The notes: a model not told the origin generated them from the sequence alone. A stretch of 64,000 bases of DNA from Chlorops oryzae (GCA_020466095.1 CM035807.1:51426752-51490751); one strand, 5' to 3'. Shown: positions 1 through 10,819, counted from the first letter of the stretch. Numbers and translations are program-made.

Positions 1-147
1 GATCGCATTCCGTTAGTGGAATAAATTGCTATGCAATTAAAGAAAATAGCTCAAACAGCACTCCCAATAGTATTGAACCTGTTTCACCCGCAGCCACTAT
101 TCCTAGTGCCAAAATTACAAAAAATTTTACCCACACAAATTTAAAAG

Positions 148-1024
148 TTGATTCGGATAGCAACCAAAATGCATCGATATGTTAATATAACTAAGAGAAA
201 AAGAAGCCCTGCCGGAAAAAATGACACTAGGGCCAAGCTCAACAAAACGGAAACTCCTTCTTTCCAAAAAGCCTTAACGGGCAATCGTTTCGCCGCTCTA
301 GCTGAAAATGTGAGCGAAAATTCCGAATCTCAGCCAGAGAAAAAATTAAATCGCCTCCAAATCTATTTGCGCAAGCGGGCTCTAGTGCCTTGTTGCCAAA
401 TTGGCTAGTCTGTTAGGAAATAACAACTTTCTGTTGTTCCCTTAACAAAGGGTAACATACACGAAACAAAAATCCAAACCAACACCGAGGACAATTTCCG
501 CAGGGTTGTAAAAGAGTTTGAATCTACTAATAAAAATTTTTATACCTATCAGCTAAAAGTAGCAAAGGTACACAGTGGTGATCAAAGGTATTGAAGCAGA
601 CGTCGACATAAATGAAATAAAAGATGCGCTGGGAGAAAAAGGCTTCCACGTTAAATCGGTTATAAATATATTTAATAAATCAAAAGTTCCCAGCCTATGT
701 TCAAAGTTGATCTGTTGCCTGACAACTTAAAGCTTAAAAAGAACGAAGTCCATCCTATATATAATTTACAATACTTTTGCATCGCAAAATATCGGTCGAA
801 GAGCCACATAAAAGAAATGGTCCTATTCAATGTACCAATTGTCAAGAGTTTGGACATACAAAATCTTATTGCACATTGCGCACCGTGTGTGTAATTGTGG
901 CGAGCTTCATCATAGCTCAGTCTGTAATAAAAAAACAATTGATGATCGCAAATTACTGAAATGCAGTAACTGTGAAGGAAACCATTCTGCAAATTACAGA
1001 GGATGTCTAGTTTTCAAGATCTGA
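148..1024 (+). pseudogene. Jockey ORF1 (gag-like RNA-binding protein), broken
   Basis: The nucleic-acid chaperone protein of the LINE, which coats the element RNA in a ribonucleoprotein. The first open piece (148-408) has a basic stretch and the NRFAALAE motif typical of Jockey-type ORF1 proteins. The second part, split over three frames between 697 and 1024, holds the zinc-knuckle cluster: CTNCQEFGHTKSYC at about 832-873, then a CNCGELHHSSVC-like knuckle, then CSNCEGNHSANYRGC near 960-1009. Several stops and at least two frame changes separate the pieces. No intact start can be chosen; the ATG at 148 is only the first in the open frame. The function is inferred from the knuckle spacing and the position before the endonuclease. 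Confidence 0.75.
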
Positions 1025-1316
1025 AAAAACGAATCAATATTAAAAAGAATCAGCTCGTAATCCTACAAAAAATTTACTGTTTCGGTACCATTATCCTCTC
1101 ACAACCTTAATTTGAATCCTGTAACTCCAGGAGTTTCTTATGCAAATGTACTTAAACCTTCGCCCTCTGTTAGTCCTACTAACAACAATAGTAGTCTTGA
1201 GATAATGATATCATTTCTAACTCAAAGTTTGTCCCAATTTATGCAAAAATGCAAAGCTCACTAGACAGAATTGTGCAAATGCAAACACAATTAATGACAG
1301 CACTTTTAGCAAAAAT

Positions 1317-2197
1317 ATGAGCGTCTTAAAAATTTGTGCGTGGAATTCGAACGGGCTAACCAATCACAAACTGGAAATTCAAAATTTTTTAAATCACGAA
1401 GAAGTTGACGTAATGCTTCTCTCTGAAACTCATTTAACAAATAAGAATTTCTTCTCAATCCCTGGTTATATTTTCTATCAAACAACCACCCAGACGGCAA
1501 GGCGCATGGAGGCACTGGTATACTTATTCGTCGAAGAATCCAGCATTTTCCTTTAGATTCATATAGTTATGATTTCATTCAGGCATCAACAGTTTGCGTA
1601 ATAATGAGAGGTAAAAATCTCGTTTTATCGGCGATTTATTGTCCACCTCGATTTAATGTAACGGAAAAATGTTCGTGGACTACTTTGAGACATTGGGTGA
1701 AAAATTTATAGCAGCAGGAGACTATAATGCAAAGCATACTTTCTGGGGCTCCAGAACATGCAATCCTAAGGGTCAACAACTATACAAGGCAATTATTAAT
1801 AAAAATAATTCTCTTGACTTTGTATCGCCGAGGCAGCCAACTTACTGGCCAACAGATCTTCAAAAAAATTCCTGACCTCTTAGATTTCGGAATCACTAAG
1901 GGTGTTGCAAGAGAACTTATTTCAGCAAAAGCGACAACTGACCTCTCCTCCGATCATTCGCCTGTTATGTTCCTCTTACATAAGTTTCCAAAAGAAGTTG
2001 AAGGTCCTCTCAGCTTAACAAATCCAAGGACTAACTGGCTAAAGTACAAAAAGTATATAAGTTCCCACATTCATACAAATTACAAAATCGCATGCAATGA
2101 GCATATTGATGATGCCGTAATTGTTTTCAATTCTATACTAGAATCAGCAGCAAAAAATTCTACCCCATATTTTAAAAAAGAATTAGGAAAACACTGA
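1317..2197 (+). pseudogene. Jockey ORF2, endonuclease domain, broken
   Basis: N-terminal endonuclease of ORF2, which nicks the genomic target so reverse transcription can be primed there. The sequence begins MSVLKICAWNSNGL, the usual first strand with the catalytic Asn, followed by VDVMLLSETHLT with the catalytic Glu. Further on are AAGDYNAKHTFWGS (Asp-Asn pair) and, in another frame, DLSSDHSPVMF (the C-terminal Ser-Asp-His). These are in the right order for the apurinic-endonuclease family. Reading requires frame changes near 1550-1670 and 1840, so the domain is not expressed as one protein. It overlaps no other gene and is followed by the linker and the reverse transcriptase. Confidence 0.8.
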
Positions 2198-3948
2198 CCA
2201 ATATAGAAATCGAAAATCTCGTTGCCGAAAAACGAAGATTCAGGCGCGAATGGCAACGATTCCGCTCGCCAATTGCCAAAGATAGACTAAAAGAGGCTGA
2301 AAAAAATCTTAGACTTGCTCTAGCTAGGGATAAGGAAACTGAAAAACGTCATTTTATCCAGAACCTTACGCCCAGAGGCGTTAATCGAGAGTCCTTGTGG
2401 CTAGCGAGCCGCGGTTTCAAAACTCCAGTATATAGTGAGTCACCTATCCGTAGACCTAATAGTGGTTGGGCACGCTCCGACGAAGATAAAGCAACGGTCT
2501 TTGCATTGCACCTCAGTAAGGTTTTTCAACCAAATCCGAGCACTACTCAAATCAATCTCCCAATTCTAACTGAAAACGCCCACAGAATTCACATAAACAT
2601 TAGACCAAGTGAAGTTAATAATTCCATAAAAAATTAAATGGTCTGTAAAAAAGCCCCAGGGCATGATCTAATTACTTCAAAAATGTTAAAACAGCTACCT
2701 TCTGTTGCAGTATTATTTTTAACAGTCGTATTTAATTCTATTATAAAGCACGGATACTTTCCAAAAGATTGGAAACGGTCGGTAATTAAAATGGTGTCTA
2801 AACCAGGAAAAGATCCTACCCAAGCTTCCTCTTATAGACCAATTAGCCTCCTCCCTTGCCTCTCAAAGTTATTCGAAAAAATATTGCTATCCAAATTAAC
2901 ATCATTTCTTCAAGAACAGCATATTGTTCCCTCCCACCAATTTGGATTCAGAAGACATCACGGCACTATTGAGCAAGTTAATCGTATTACGAATGAAATT
3001 CGACTTGCATATGAACATCGCGAATACTGCTCAGCAGTATTCCTAGACATCCAGCAAGCTTTCGATAAAGTTTGGCATGAAGGATTGTTATATAAAATTA
3101 GAAGCTTACTTCCTGCAAATGTCCACGCGATATTTGAGTCATACCTAGAACATAGAACGTTCCAAGTAAAACATAATTCGTTCACAACAAAAACTTTTGA
3201 AATTAATGCAGGAGTTCCTCAAGGGAGTGTTGTTAGACCTTTTCTTTATCTTTTGTATACAGCAGATATTCCAAACAGCGATCGAGTATCGATTTCGACA
3301 TTTGCTGACGACACAGCGATATTAAGTCGTCACAAGGATATAAGTGCGGCAACTTCTAAGCTCCAAAACCACCTCAACGAAATCCAAGACTGGCTAACTA
3401 AATTGCGAATTCAAATAAATGAGCTTAAATGTCGGCATATAACTTTCACGCTCAACAGAAAAGCTTCTCCGGATATTTTTCTGAACAACATACGCATCCC
3501 TCAATGTGAAGAAGTTACCTACCTCGGAATTCACTTAGACAAAAGATTGACATGGCGCAAGCATATCGAGGCCAAGAGAACGCAAATTAAACTAAAAGCC
3601 AAAAGCTTGCACTGGCTAATAAATAACCGCTCTCACCTAAAATTAGATTTTAAAGTCCTTCTGTACAAGCAAGTCATAAAGCCAATATGGACGTATGGTC
3701 TGCAATTATATGGATATGCAAGCGCTTCAAATATTGACATTCTGCAGAGAGCACAATCCAAAATCCTAAGACCTATTACAGGAGCTCCTTGGTTTATTAC
3801 AAATGAACGCATCCATAGAGAGCTCAACGTAGAACTGGTTAAAATGGAGTTCGCCAAAGTCAAAGAAAAGTATTTTTGTAAACTGCAAGCACACGTGAAC
3901 CCACTCGTGCGTAGACTATCAAATCCAACTCACCATTCGAGGCTCTAA
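2198..3948 (+). pseudogene. Jockey ORF2, linker and reverse transcriptase
   Basis: Reverse transcriptase of the LINE. An Arg-rich linker (2210-2390, RREWQRFRSPIAKDRL) leads into a segment at 2395-2637, then a stop at 2635-2637. After that stop a 436-residue frame stays open to 3948. It contains KKAPGHDLIT, SYRPISLLPCLSKLFEK, FGFRRHHGTIEQV, VFLDIQQAFDKVWHEGL (first Asp), GVPQGSVVRP and the catalytic STFADDTAIL near residue 222. YLGIHLDKRLTWRKHI marks the thumb. The single in-frame TAA at 2635 is the only break in the reverse-transcriptase core, which is therefore the best-preserved part. No RNase H follows. The clade assignment is from motif wording; a tree would be decisive. Confidence 0.88.
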
Positions 3949-4442
3949 AGAAATGATCGGCCAGCGGCCCCAAGTCATACTTTACAACAGGTGCAATCCA
4001 TGCACATTCATCAACACAGCTTTCCTAGCTGATCGTCATCTCGGTGGGTGCACTCCATGCACCCTTGCAATCCACGCACACCCTAGCTTCTTAAAATCGT
4101 CGTTTCCGCAAACAACACCGTCAATACTACATGTGTTTCTTCACACATCAGCAGTTCCTGTTTGCAATCCTCTGCTTTACCGTTTCATCGAGCTTCTTAT
4201 GCTCTCCAACACCGACTCAATTACATGTGATCCTACACACACATCATAAAAGCCCAGTCTTCTTAAGCCGAGGCCGGTAATTACCAAAAAATTACATTCA
4301 TAAACGTTTCTATAAGTCGGAATATGCTCTGTGATATGTAATTGTGTTAAATTAGGTGTAAGATTTTAAAAGTTATTGATAGACTCCTATCCTAAAGGAG
4401 TGATCCAATAAATAACATATAATGTTTAAAAAAAAAAAAAAA
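3949..4442 (+). other. Jockey 3' UTR, polyadenylation signal and poly(A) tail
   Basis: This non-coding stretch follows the reverse-transcriptase stop. It ends with AATAAATAACAT around 4408 and a run of A at 4428-4442. The last 120 bases (4320-4430) closely match 7980-8082, where a second poly(A) tail occurs, so this is a defined family 3' terminus and not host DNA. Confidence 0.75.
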
Positions 4443-5555
4443 ATTCAAGATCTGCGGAGTCGAAACAGGGACGTTTCGAACTTAAGAGGAGGGCAGTTAG
4501 CACCACACACAGTTGAGCCGCATGACAGTTCCATCCGAATATATTTGGCCCTCCGGCAACGGATACATGTTAAAAAACAGGGGCATTTCGCGCCAAGCGG
4601 ACAGTGGAAATCGGGTGAGGTCTTGGATTTTGTTTATTTTCTGGTCAGTTGTACTTGCAGTGCAAGTAGGCCTGTACACTTTTTCCATATGACGATAAAT
4701 TGCTGAGTTATGAGCTTTCAAAGGTCAACTGGGAAAAATGATTTTTTTCTTTGCTTATAATTTCTATGTATTTAGTCGTAAAAACCCATAAAGGTGTCGA
4801 TTCTCATACCAAAAATTATGAAGTTTTTGATTTTTTGGTCGAATATAAAATAAAAAAAATTTTTCTTGTAGTAAACCACAAAAAAAAATTCAAATCTCGG
4901 TTTGAGGCACTTAGCCACTTTTGTATTTTTTTTTTAAATCTATAGTTAAAGCTTTAAATTTGCACAATGAAAATGGGACATCCAGTAGTTAAGCAGATAG
5001 AGCAAAAGGAGTGCCGATACATACCTATGACCGCTTTCAAAAAATCGGACGTTGCGCTTAAATACTGGAAAATTGCGCAATAATTTTTTTGTTACGTCAT
5101 TCGAAACTCACTAGTAACTCCAATCGTGGATATAAAAAGAAGTTTCACTAGAAATGCTACTCTTATTCTATTACGTTTATAGAAAGAGACAGCTTTGTGG
5201 CCAGAAACTCTCTTTTTTATTGTAAAAGGCATTTGGTAAAGCTTTTTTTAACTAAGATGGAAAGATAATAAAGATTTATTTTTAAATTTTTACAATTTTA
5301 CCATTTTCATTCGCCCCTATTTTTTTTTTGCACATGGACCCTCCATCGTTGGAAAAAGAAAAACATGAAATTATTTAGTTCCTGCGATAGTGAGAGCGGA
5401 AGCGAAACGGGCTCGTAGCAAATCTCGCTCTTTTTGAGTAATTTCCTTCGAACAGTAAAAGATCGAAGTCTCGGTCAATGATGACTTAGCCCTTTCATAC
5501 ATCCTTATAGAAGTGAGCTCCGTACAAGTTCCGGAGAACCCACGTTTCAATTAAG
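4443..5555. other. AT-rich interval without recognised gene
   Basis: Between the Jockey poly(A) tail and the first recognisable LOA-type sequence I see no coding region, no inverted repeats and no clear repeat. Open frames here (4422-4706, 4751-4945) are short and lack motifs. It may be host DNA or decayed element sequence. Confidence 0.5.
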
Positions 5556-5928
5556 CCTTCCCTTCCCTTCCTTTGTAGACGAGGCAGAAGCGCCTTAAGC
5601 CAAAATATTCGTCGGCTACATCCTTGGGTCTAGCTCTTGCCCGAACGAACGCATCCTGAGCCAAATTGAGAACCAAAATGCAACCATTCGTTTTGGCGAG
5701 TGGAGGGTACTGAACAGGCTTCAGAGAGGAGAGGTGGTAGAACTGGCTTTGACGAGGTCTTCTATGGCCTTGGAAGTGCCCAACTAAGGCTAAAGGGTAA
5801 CAGGGCTCAAGCAGCATCCCTAAAAAGCATGTACGACGGGCCCTCGACATCGTAGGCAGCTCGCGCGGCTATGCAACAAAAGGCCAAGAGTGGCGCGGTC
5901 GCCACAATGCTGGCAGAAGGGGAATTAA

Positions 5929-6600
5929 ATGTCCCCCTCCATAAATCCTGACAAAACATGGAGACAGCTAAAGTGTCTCCAAAGAAATTTCCATCGGGCC
6001 ATAGGAGCATCACGGCGACTTGCAGCGCTGGTGGAGAAAGAAGGGATGGATGTAGTGTTTATTCAAGAGCCTTGGGATCCGAAGAGCCATATAAACGGGC
6101 TTGGCACTAAGGCATGTAAGTTGATCTACAGCAGTAATATGGACCGACCAAGGGCGGCTATGCTAGTGAACAAACATTCCCATTATTATCATTCCTTCCT
6201 ATTACAGAACTCACACAAAGAGACGTAGTGGCTATTCAGGCAGAAGTGCCTAGTGCCAGAGGAAGAAGAATAATAGTACTGGCTTCCGTTTATCTGCCTG
6301 CAGACTCGGAGGAAGCAGTTACCAACGAGCTCAAGCAGATCGTAGATTACTGCACGAAGACCTGCAATGGTCTGTGATGCAAACGCGCATCATACAGTCT
6401 GGGGCAGTACCAACATCAATGAGAGGGGTGAGTCATTACTTCGTTTTATTACAACAAATAACTTTATAGTAGTGAACAGGGGTAATGATCCCACTTTTGT
6501 AAATGCAATTCGTAGAAGAGATCTCCTTGACGAAACACCGATATATACAGTTCGACTTAACCGGAGGCCTAGAGGAACCAACTGCAGTCAGAAATGCTAG
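5929..6600 (+). pseudogene. LOA-type ORF2, endonuclease domain, broken
   Basis: Apurinic-type endonuclease of the LINE. Seen: LQRNFHRAIGASRRLAALVE, then MDVVFIQEPWDP with the catalytic Glu of the QEP motif, then RPRAAMLVNKH, then after a break CDANAHHTVWGSTNINERG with the catalytic Asp-Asn at about 6370-6400. The QEPW wording is shared by the R1, LOA and I groups and differs from the SETHL of the Jockey copy upstream. Stops at 6226-6228 and around 6270 and a frame change near 6360 inactivate it. The C-terminal Ser-Asp-His strand is not visible. Confidence 0.7.
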
Positions 6601-6744
6601 GAAGACCAGCTGACCAAGCTCCAAATTTTCTTTACAGCAGAAACTTGAATGCACAAACGAGAAAATATGTAACTTTCATGAACTAGATCGCGAAGTTAAC
6701 AAATTAAAGGTGAACATAAACACAGTTGCGATCCAAGGACCAGT

Positions 6745-7862
6745 AGACGGTCAAGGAACGTGCCTTGGTGGATCAGGCAATTAGACGAACTACGGACGAG
6801 GGCGCGCCGGCTCATTAGCAAAGCTAACTGCAAAGGAGACTGGGCAACGTATGAGAGTGCCCTTACAGCCTATAACAAAGAGCTGGGGAGTTCGAAAAGA
6901 GTATCATGGAGGAAGTTCTGTGAGGAGATCGAGACGCTTCCAGCAGCAACAAGACTTCAAAAATCGCACACAAGAAACCACTTAAACGGTATTTCAAACT
7001 TTAAAAAGACTGACGGGACACTCACTGTGAGAACGACTAAAGGATGTCTTCAGGGAGGATTATTATCCCCTATTCTTTGGATTTAAGTCGTTGATGAGCT
7101 GCTTCAGATTCTCGATGAGAACGGGTTTGAAGTTCAAGGCTTTGCAGACGATCTGTTTATTGTTGTCAGGGGTAAATTTGTCTCTACCATAACTGGCCGG
7201 ATGAAAGAAGCTCTTGACATCGCCTCTGAATGGTGTCAAGAAAAGGGACTTTCAATAAAACCCAGACCACTGTAGTACCCTTCACCAGAAGACGAAAGCT
7301 CAACATTGGGGCTTTAAAGCTCGGTGGACAGAAGCTAAATATTTCCGATGAGATGAAATATCTAGGTCTTATCCGGGACAGGACACTTAAGCGGAACCAA
7401 CACCTATCGTACATTTCGAATGAAGTCATGCAGGCAACATACGCATGTCGAAAGATGTACGGAAAAACATGGGGAGTGTAGCCTAAAATGATGGCGTGGT
7501 TCTTTAAAACGGTCACCCTTCCAATGATCACATACGCATCCTTGGCATGGTGGCCTAAAATTAACCAGAGAAAGGTTCTCAACATCCTGAAAATGATTTA
7601 CAGAATGGCCTGCCTGAGTGTGACGGTGGCGATGAGAACCGGTCCACCTACAGGCTTGGGATCTGTAATAGGGATAACACCTCTTCGCATTGTGATTGGG
7701 AAAGAATCAGCCCTTGCGGCACTCAGGCTTCCTAACATGTGCAACATGAAAGAAGGAAATCTTACAGGGCGTATTAAGGTCCTTGATATCTTCTGGGGCA
7801 CCCCATTCCTGGGGCTATCCGAGAAAATAAACAAAAAAATATATTTTCTCCCTGCATTATGA
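6745..7862 (+). pseudogene. LOA-type ORF2, reverse transcriptase, broken
   Basis: Reverse transcriptase of the LINE. It starts with PWWIRQLDELRTRARRL, the usual linker just before the polymerase. The fingers are largely missing: about 6960 jumps straight to TVRTTKGCLQGGLLSPILW (the GCPQGG-type motif), so several hundred bases have probably been deleted. The catalytic box GFADDLFIVV lies at about 7141-7170 in another frame. KYLGLIRDRTLKRNQHL and a thumb segment (MITYASLAWWPKINQRKV) follow. There is a stop at 7084-7086, frame changes near 7090 and 7230, and a further stop near 7480. The protein cannot be active. Confidence 0.75.
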
Positions 7863-7948
7863 AGTGGTCATTAGTGATCGCGACTAATGGAGAAATAAAA
7901 ACATATAAATTGCTGAGAACTCCCAGAAATGGTACACTGAAAATAAAT

Positions 7949-8100
7949 GGGTTTCAAATGAACTTTTCGAAATTAAGGAAATGCTTTGTGATCTGTAGTT
8001 TTGTTAAACTAGGTGTAAGATTTTGAAACTTATTGCTAGACTCCTACTTTACAGGAGTGATACAATAAATAATAAAACGTTTAAAAAAAAAAAAAAAAAA
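7949..8100 (+). mobile_element. 5'-truncated Jockey-type 3' end with poly(A), inserted in LOA
   Basis: Bases 7980-8082 align with the 3' end of the Jockey element at 4320-4430 (shared blocks such as TAGACTCCTA, GGAGTGAT and CAATAAATAA) and end in 18 A. The host LOA frame reads WYTE just before the insertion and MNVGSAGAGVV just after the poly(A), so this is a 150-bp 5'-truncated insertion splitting the RNase H domain. A loose target duplication is possible (AAAATAAATG before, AGAATGAATG after). The exact left edge is uncertain by about 10 bp. Confidence 0.75.
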
Positions 8101-8635
8101 GAATGAATGTTGGTAGTGCTGGAGCGGGAGTAGTTGGGCCAAACTTTCAAAAAGCAGCTGCCATGGGGAGAACATCATCCATTTTCAGGCGGAGGTCCAC
8201 GCCTTAGAGCTGTACGTCTTCTCATAAAGTCAGGCAGCTCTAAGAGCTCTGTCAGCATTCACCATTAACTCTTAACAAGCACATACATATATGAATTCCA
8301 TGGGCTTCTTGAAACCCTATCCAGGAGGAACGCGGTAGATTTTTATTGGATACCGGGACATGAGGGCTACCCAGGCAATGAAAGAGCCGATTGCATCGCT
8401 AAGAGAGGTGGGCCAACCCTTTCATTGGACCAGAACCGTTCTGTAGGGTCAACAATAGCTACAGAAACGACCTGGTCAGGAAATGGGAACAGAGCAGCCT
8501 AAACGAATACTGGAGAGCCAGAAAGGGCATGCGGCAATCATAAAGGCTCATAAGTCTCAGGACCATCAGGGCGGAGGCTATACTTAACCTCAGCAGAAAC
8601 AATTTCAAGATATAAACTAAGCTCTTAACGGGTCA
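8101..8635 (+). pseudogene. LOA-type RNase H domain, broken
   Basis: RNase H removes the RNA strand during reverse transcription of the LINE. After the poly(A) the frame continues MNVGSAGAGVVG, then HFQAEVHALELYV (the catalytic Glu region), and later VDFYWIPGHEGYPGNERAD, with the conserved His and last Asp typical of LINE RNase H. The starting TDGS strand is split by the nested Jockey fragment and reads TE instead. Frame changes occur around 8225 and 8300. The match to the GNERAD box is strong, so the domain identity is secure even though the gene is dead. The sequence breaks off at the hAT-type insertion and resumes at 9121. Confidence 0.75.
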
Positions 8636-9120
8636 GTGTAAACCAGCGTTGCCAGATGAATTTTCTTAAAAAGCGGGATTTCTTAAAAATTTATCCAAAA
8701 AATGCGGGATTTCACAAGCAATTGCGGGACAAATTTAAATATACTTTCGCGAGACAACAAATGTGGAATTCCAACAAAAACCCCTTAACAAAGTATTTAT
8801 TATGTATATTCAGAATTACTTTTTCTTTCTATGGCTTTATTGCTCGCATTCAAAGATTTTAAACATTTTGTTACGTTAGTAAATTATTTTTAAATTTCTT
8901 ACATTTTGTTACATTAGTAGATTATTTCAAATTTATTTGTACTTTTCTGACCCTTTCACCGAATCTAAGATTTCTTTTTTATCTTTAACAAACTATAAGT
9001 TAGTTTCCATATATTTGAAAAAAAGCGGGATTTTTCATGTCCCGGCGGGACATTATAATTTTAGGCCAAAAATCGGGACATCCCGCAAAATGCGGGACGT
9101 CTGGCAACGCTGGTGTAAAC
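8636..9120. repeat. 8-bp target-site duplication GTGTAAAC flanking the MITE
   Basis: GTGTAAAC occurs directly before (8636-8643) and directly after (9113-9120) the element at 8644-9112. The two copies are identical, and eight bases is the size made by hAT-superfamily transposases. Confidence 0.92.
8644..9112. mobile_element. hAT-type MITE (469 bp)
   Basis: A non-autonomous DNA element with terminal inverted repeats CAGCGTTGCCAGA at the left and TCTGGCAACGCTG at the right, a perfect 13-bp match. Inside it, motifs such as GCGGGATTTC and CGGGACAT recur near both ends in opposite sense, extending the inverted symmetry. It has no transposase. CAG starts and an 8-bp duplication are the known signs of hAT elements. 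It is inserted in the C-terminal coding part of the LOA-type LINE, so it is younger than that LINE. It must have been moved by a hAT transposase encoded elsewhere; the hAT copies at 49796 and 55130 are not obviously the same family. Confidence 0.92.
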
Positions 9121-9410
9121 TGAAATATCGCCTTAAAAAGATGAGGTTGATAAATGAAGATCTCTGTCGACTTCTTAAGTCAGAACAGAAAACTGCAGAC
9201 CATGTCTTATGTACATGTCCTGCTGCGGCTAGGCGTAGACTCGAGTGTTAAGGGGCGAGAACAATGGGCCCTCAAGAAATTAGTCATTTAAGTCCTTTAG
9301 AAATTTTAACATTTGTTAATAGTCTTAAGTTATTCTAAGGAAATATGGGCTTCACAAAAAGTCTTTCAGGTCGTGGTGCGCTACAGCCTACTAAGTAATA
9401 ATAATAATCA
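9121..9410 (+). pseudogene. LOA-type ORF2 C-terminus and 3' end
   Basis: The reading frame picks up after the MITE with KLKYRLKKMRLINEDLCRLLKSEQKTADHVLCTCPAAARRRLEC. It holds the Cys-rich, CTCPA-type C-terminal signature seen after RNase H in LOA- and I-type LINEs. A stop follows at 9249. The downstream bases up to the short TAA-type repeat at 9396-9408 probably form the 3' UTR; a simple-repeat tail instead of poly(A) is known in this group. Confidence 0.65.
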
Positions 9411-9535
9411 CAATTTCATACAAAATGGCCGTCACTACAGTCAAACCCCTCTTAGAGGGATGTCAATTATGACCGACCCCCATTATTTTTTTACCCAAAC
9501 ATTTTCTTTAAATATACCCACCATCTATTTCCTCT
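9411..9535. other. Short interval, nothing recognised
   Basis: This stretch lies between the presumed LOA 3' end and the next inverted-repeat element. It has no open frame of note. Confidence 0.5.
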
Positions 9536-10107
9536 CCTAATAGTACGTTTCCATATGGTGTTAAATTCTGAAGTGTTAAGCTTTAACACTTCGATTTAAC
9601 ACTACCGTTTCCACTTGCACATTCTACGAAGGTGTTAAAGCTTGGCAGCTGTTCGTGTATTTTCAATTGCAAGTAGGGCTGTCAGTTTTTCAAGCGCTAA
9701 AATCAGTACATTTTTATTTCTGGAGACCTTTTTCATTTTGAAACGGAAATTACACCTTGATGGCGCAGGGGAAGTATACTTGGCTCACATACGTATTCAA
9801 AGGAAATTTTGTCAAAAATCGTTTAAAAAACATTACAAAAATATTAAAAACAAAGTTTCTTTGACCTTCCATTGTCGCTTTTTGTTTTTATTTCATTTTG
9901 ACAGTTAGATATGCATGAATTTCGATACGATAAATCGATATTTTCTTATCGAATGAGGTGTTACCGAGATGTTATTGAGAATAACACTTGGCTTTCGTGT
10001 TAAGAATTTGTATGGAAAATCACGTACATCACATGATGTTAAAGGCCGCTTTACACGAAAGCCTCCTTTAACACGTAAATAACACCATATGGAAACGCAC
10101 TATTAGG
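9536..10107. mobile_element. Non-autonomous element with 28-bp terminal inverted repeats
   Basis: The left end reads CCTAATAGTACGTTTCCATA and continues TGGTGTTA. The right end is its reverse complement with one mismatch (at 10080-10107). The interior is full of GTGTTAA/TTAACAC motifs, including the palindrome GTGTTAAGCTTTAACAC at 9572-9588. No transposase is present. The superfamily is unclear because I cannot fix the outer border: the outermost bases are part of the inverted symmetry, so a direct duplication is not evident. It is most likely a MITE. Confidence 0.75.
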
Positions 10108-10148
10108 GGGTCCTCATATAAATCTAGGCTTAAATTAAAGAAAAATAC
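10108..10148. other. Spacer before BEL element 1, ending in target duplication
   Basis: Forty-one bases of flank. The last five, AATAC at 10144-10148, recur at 19570-19574 immediately after the 3' LTR and form the 5-bp target duplication of BEL element 1. Confidence 0.8.
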
Positions 10149-10540
10149 TGTTTAGAATTCAATCCACAATTGTTTATTTTATGCGATCAGCAAAAATTTA
10201 TGTCGCAAGAAAACTTTGCATGTAAGCGAGAATATGTTTGTATATAAAAAACAAAGCAAAAGAAAAGAACAAGAAAAAGAAAAATTACTGCTTAAGCAAT
10301 AACGAATTAATATTGAGCTTCATTGATTTAAATATTGATTATCTAGCAATAATAATGTATAAAAGAAATGAAATTTATTAATAAACTAGAGTCCAATTGA
10401 AACCATTGTGTGATCAACTTAGGGACTTGTCTTCGTGTATCAACAGTTTATGTGCTGCTTGGTACAACTTGAATTCTGATATCTGCAGTTCATGTGCTGT
10501 ACGGTTTTTGAATTCAAGCCGAAAATTTGAAGTAAAAACA
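10149..10540 (+). repeat. BEL element 1, 5' LTR (392 bp)
   Basis: It begins TGTTTAGAATTC and ends AGTAAAAACA, matching 19178-19569 over its full length. A TATATAAAAA stretch near 10240 and an AATAAA near 10380 are candidates for promoter and polyadenylation signals. LTRs drive transcription of the element and template its reverse transcription. Confidence 0.95.
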
Positions 10541-10565
10541 TTGGTGACCCCGACAAAGAACTTCT
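10541..10565 (+). other. Candidate primer-binding site of BEL element 1
   Basis: TTGGTGACCCCGACAAAG follows the 5' LTR directly. TGG right after an LTR is the hallmark of a tRNA primer-binding site, matching the CCA end of a tRNA. I cannot name the tRNA with certainty. Confidence 0.7.
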
Positions 10566-10819
10566 TCTGAGTTCTGTCGTCAATAAACAACAAAATTTTA
10601 ATACATTCGAGTAGTGCGTCGCGAATAAAATCGTTTATTATACCGAAGTCAAAGTTCGCGCAACTCGAGCGGTCTCACTGTCAGCAGTAGTTATATCCTG
10701 AAGGATTATCAAAGGCTGGACAGTTGAAAATATAGCAGATCTTTTTTACATATAAAGAAGGACTACTACAAGTGATCAACAGTTCAACAAACAAACTTAT
10801 TTCATATATACAACGCATA

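Larger units (their letters stand above)
1..4442 (+). mobile_element. Jockey-clade LINE retrotransposon, decayed
   Basis: A non-LTR retrotransposon running from at or before the window start to a poly(A) tail at about 4426-4442. Seen in order: an ORF1 with CCHC-type zinc knuckles, an apurinic-type endonuclease, a reverse transcriptase, a 3' UTR with an AATAAA signal and the tail. There is no RNase H domain after the reverse transcriptase. Together with the SYRPISLL and FADDT motifs, this fits the Jockey clade rather than LOA or I. Both ORFs carry stops and frameshifts, so it is dead. The 5' end and any target duplication cannot be judged because the left boundary may lie outside the window. 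Confidence 0.85.
5556..9410 (+). mobile_element. LOA-type LINE retrotransposon with two nested insertions
   Basis: A second non-LTR retrotransposon with endonuclease (5929-6600), reverse transcriptase (6760-7862), RNase H (split around 7949-8100) and a C-terminal Cys-rich segment (9121-9300). An RNase H domain after the reverse transcriptase separates it from Jockey and R1 and points to the LOA/I group; LOA is my preferred call from the endonuclease wording. It is heavily mutated. A Jockey-type 3' fragment and a hAT-type MITE are inserted in it. The 3' end appears to be the TAATAATAATAAT run at 9396-9408. The 5' boundary is uncertain: 5556-5930 contains short pieces that may be ORF1. Confidence 0.75.

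Noticed and set aside
7184..7585. Minus-strand open frame of 133 codons
   Set aside because: It is antisense to the LOA-type reverse transcriptase.
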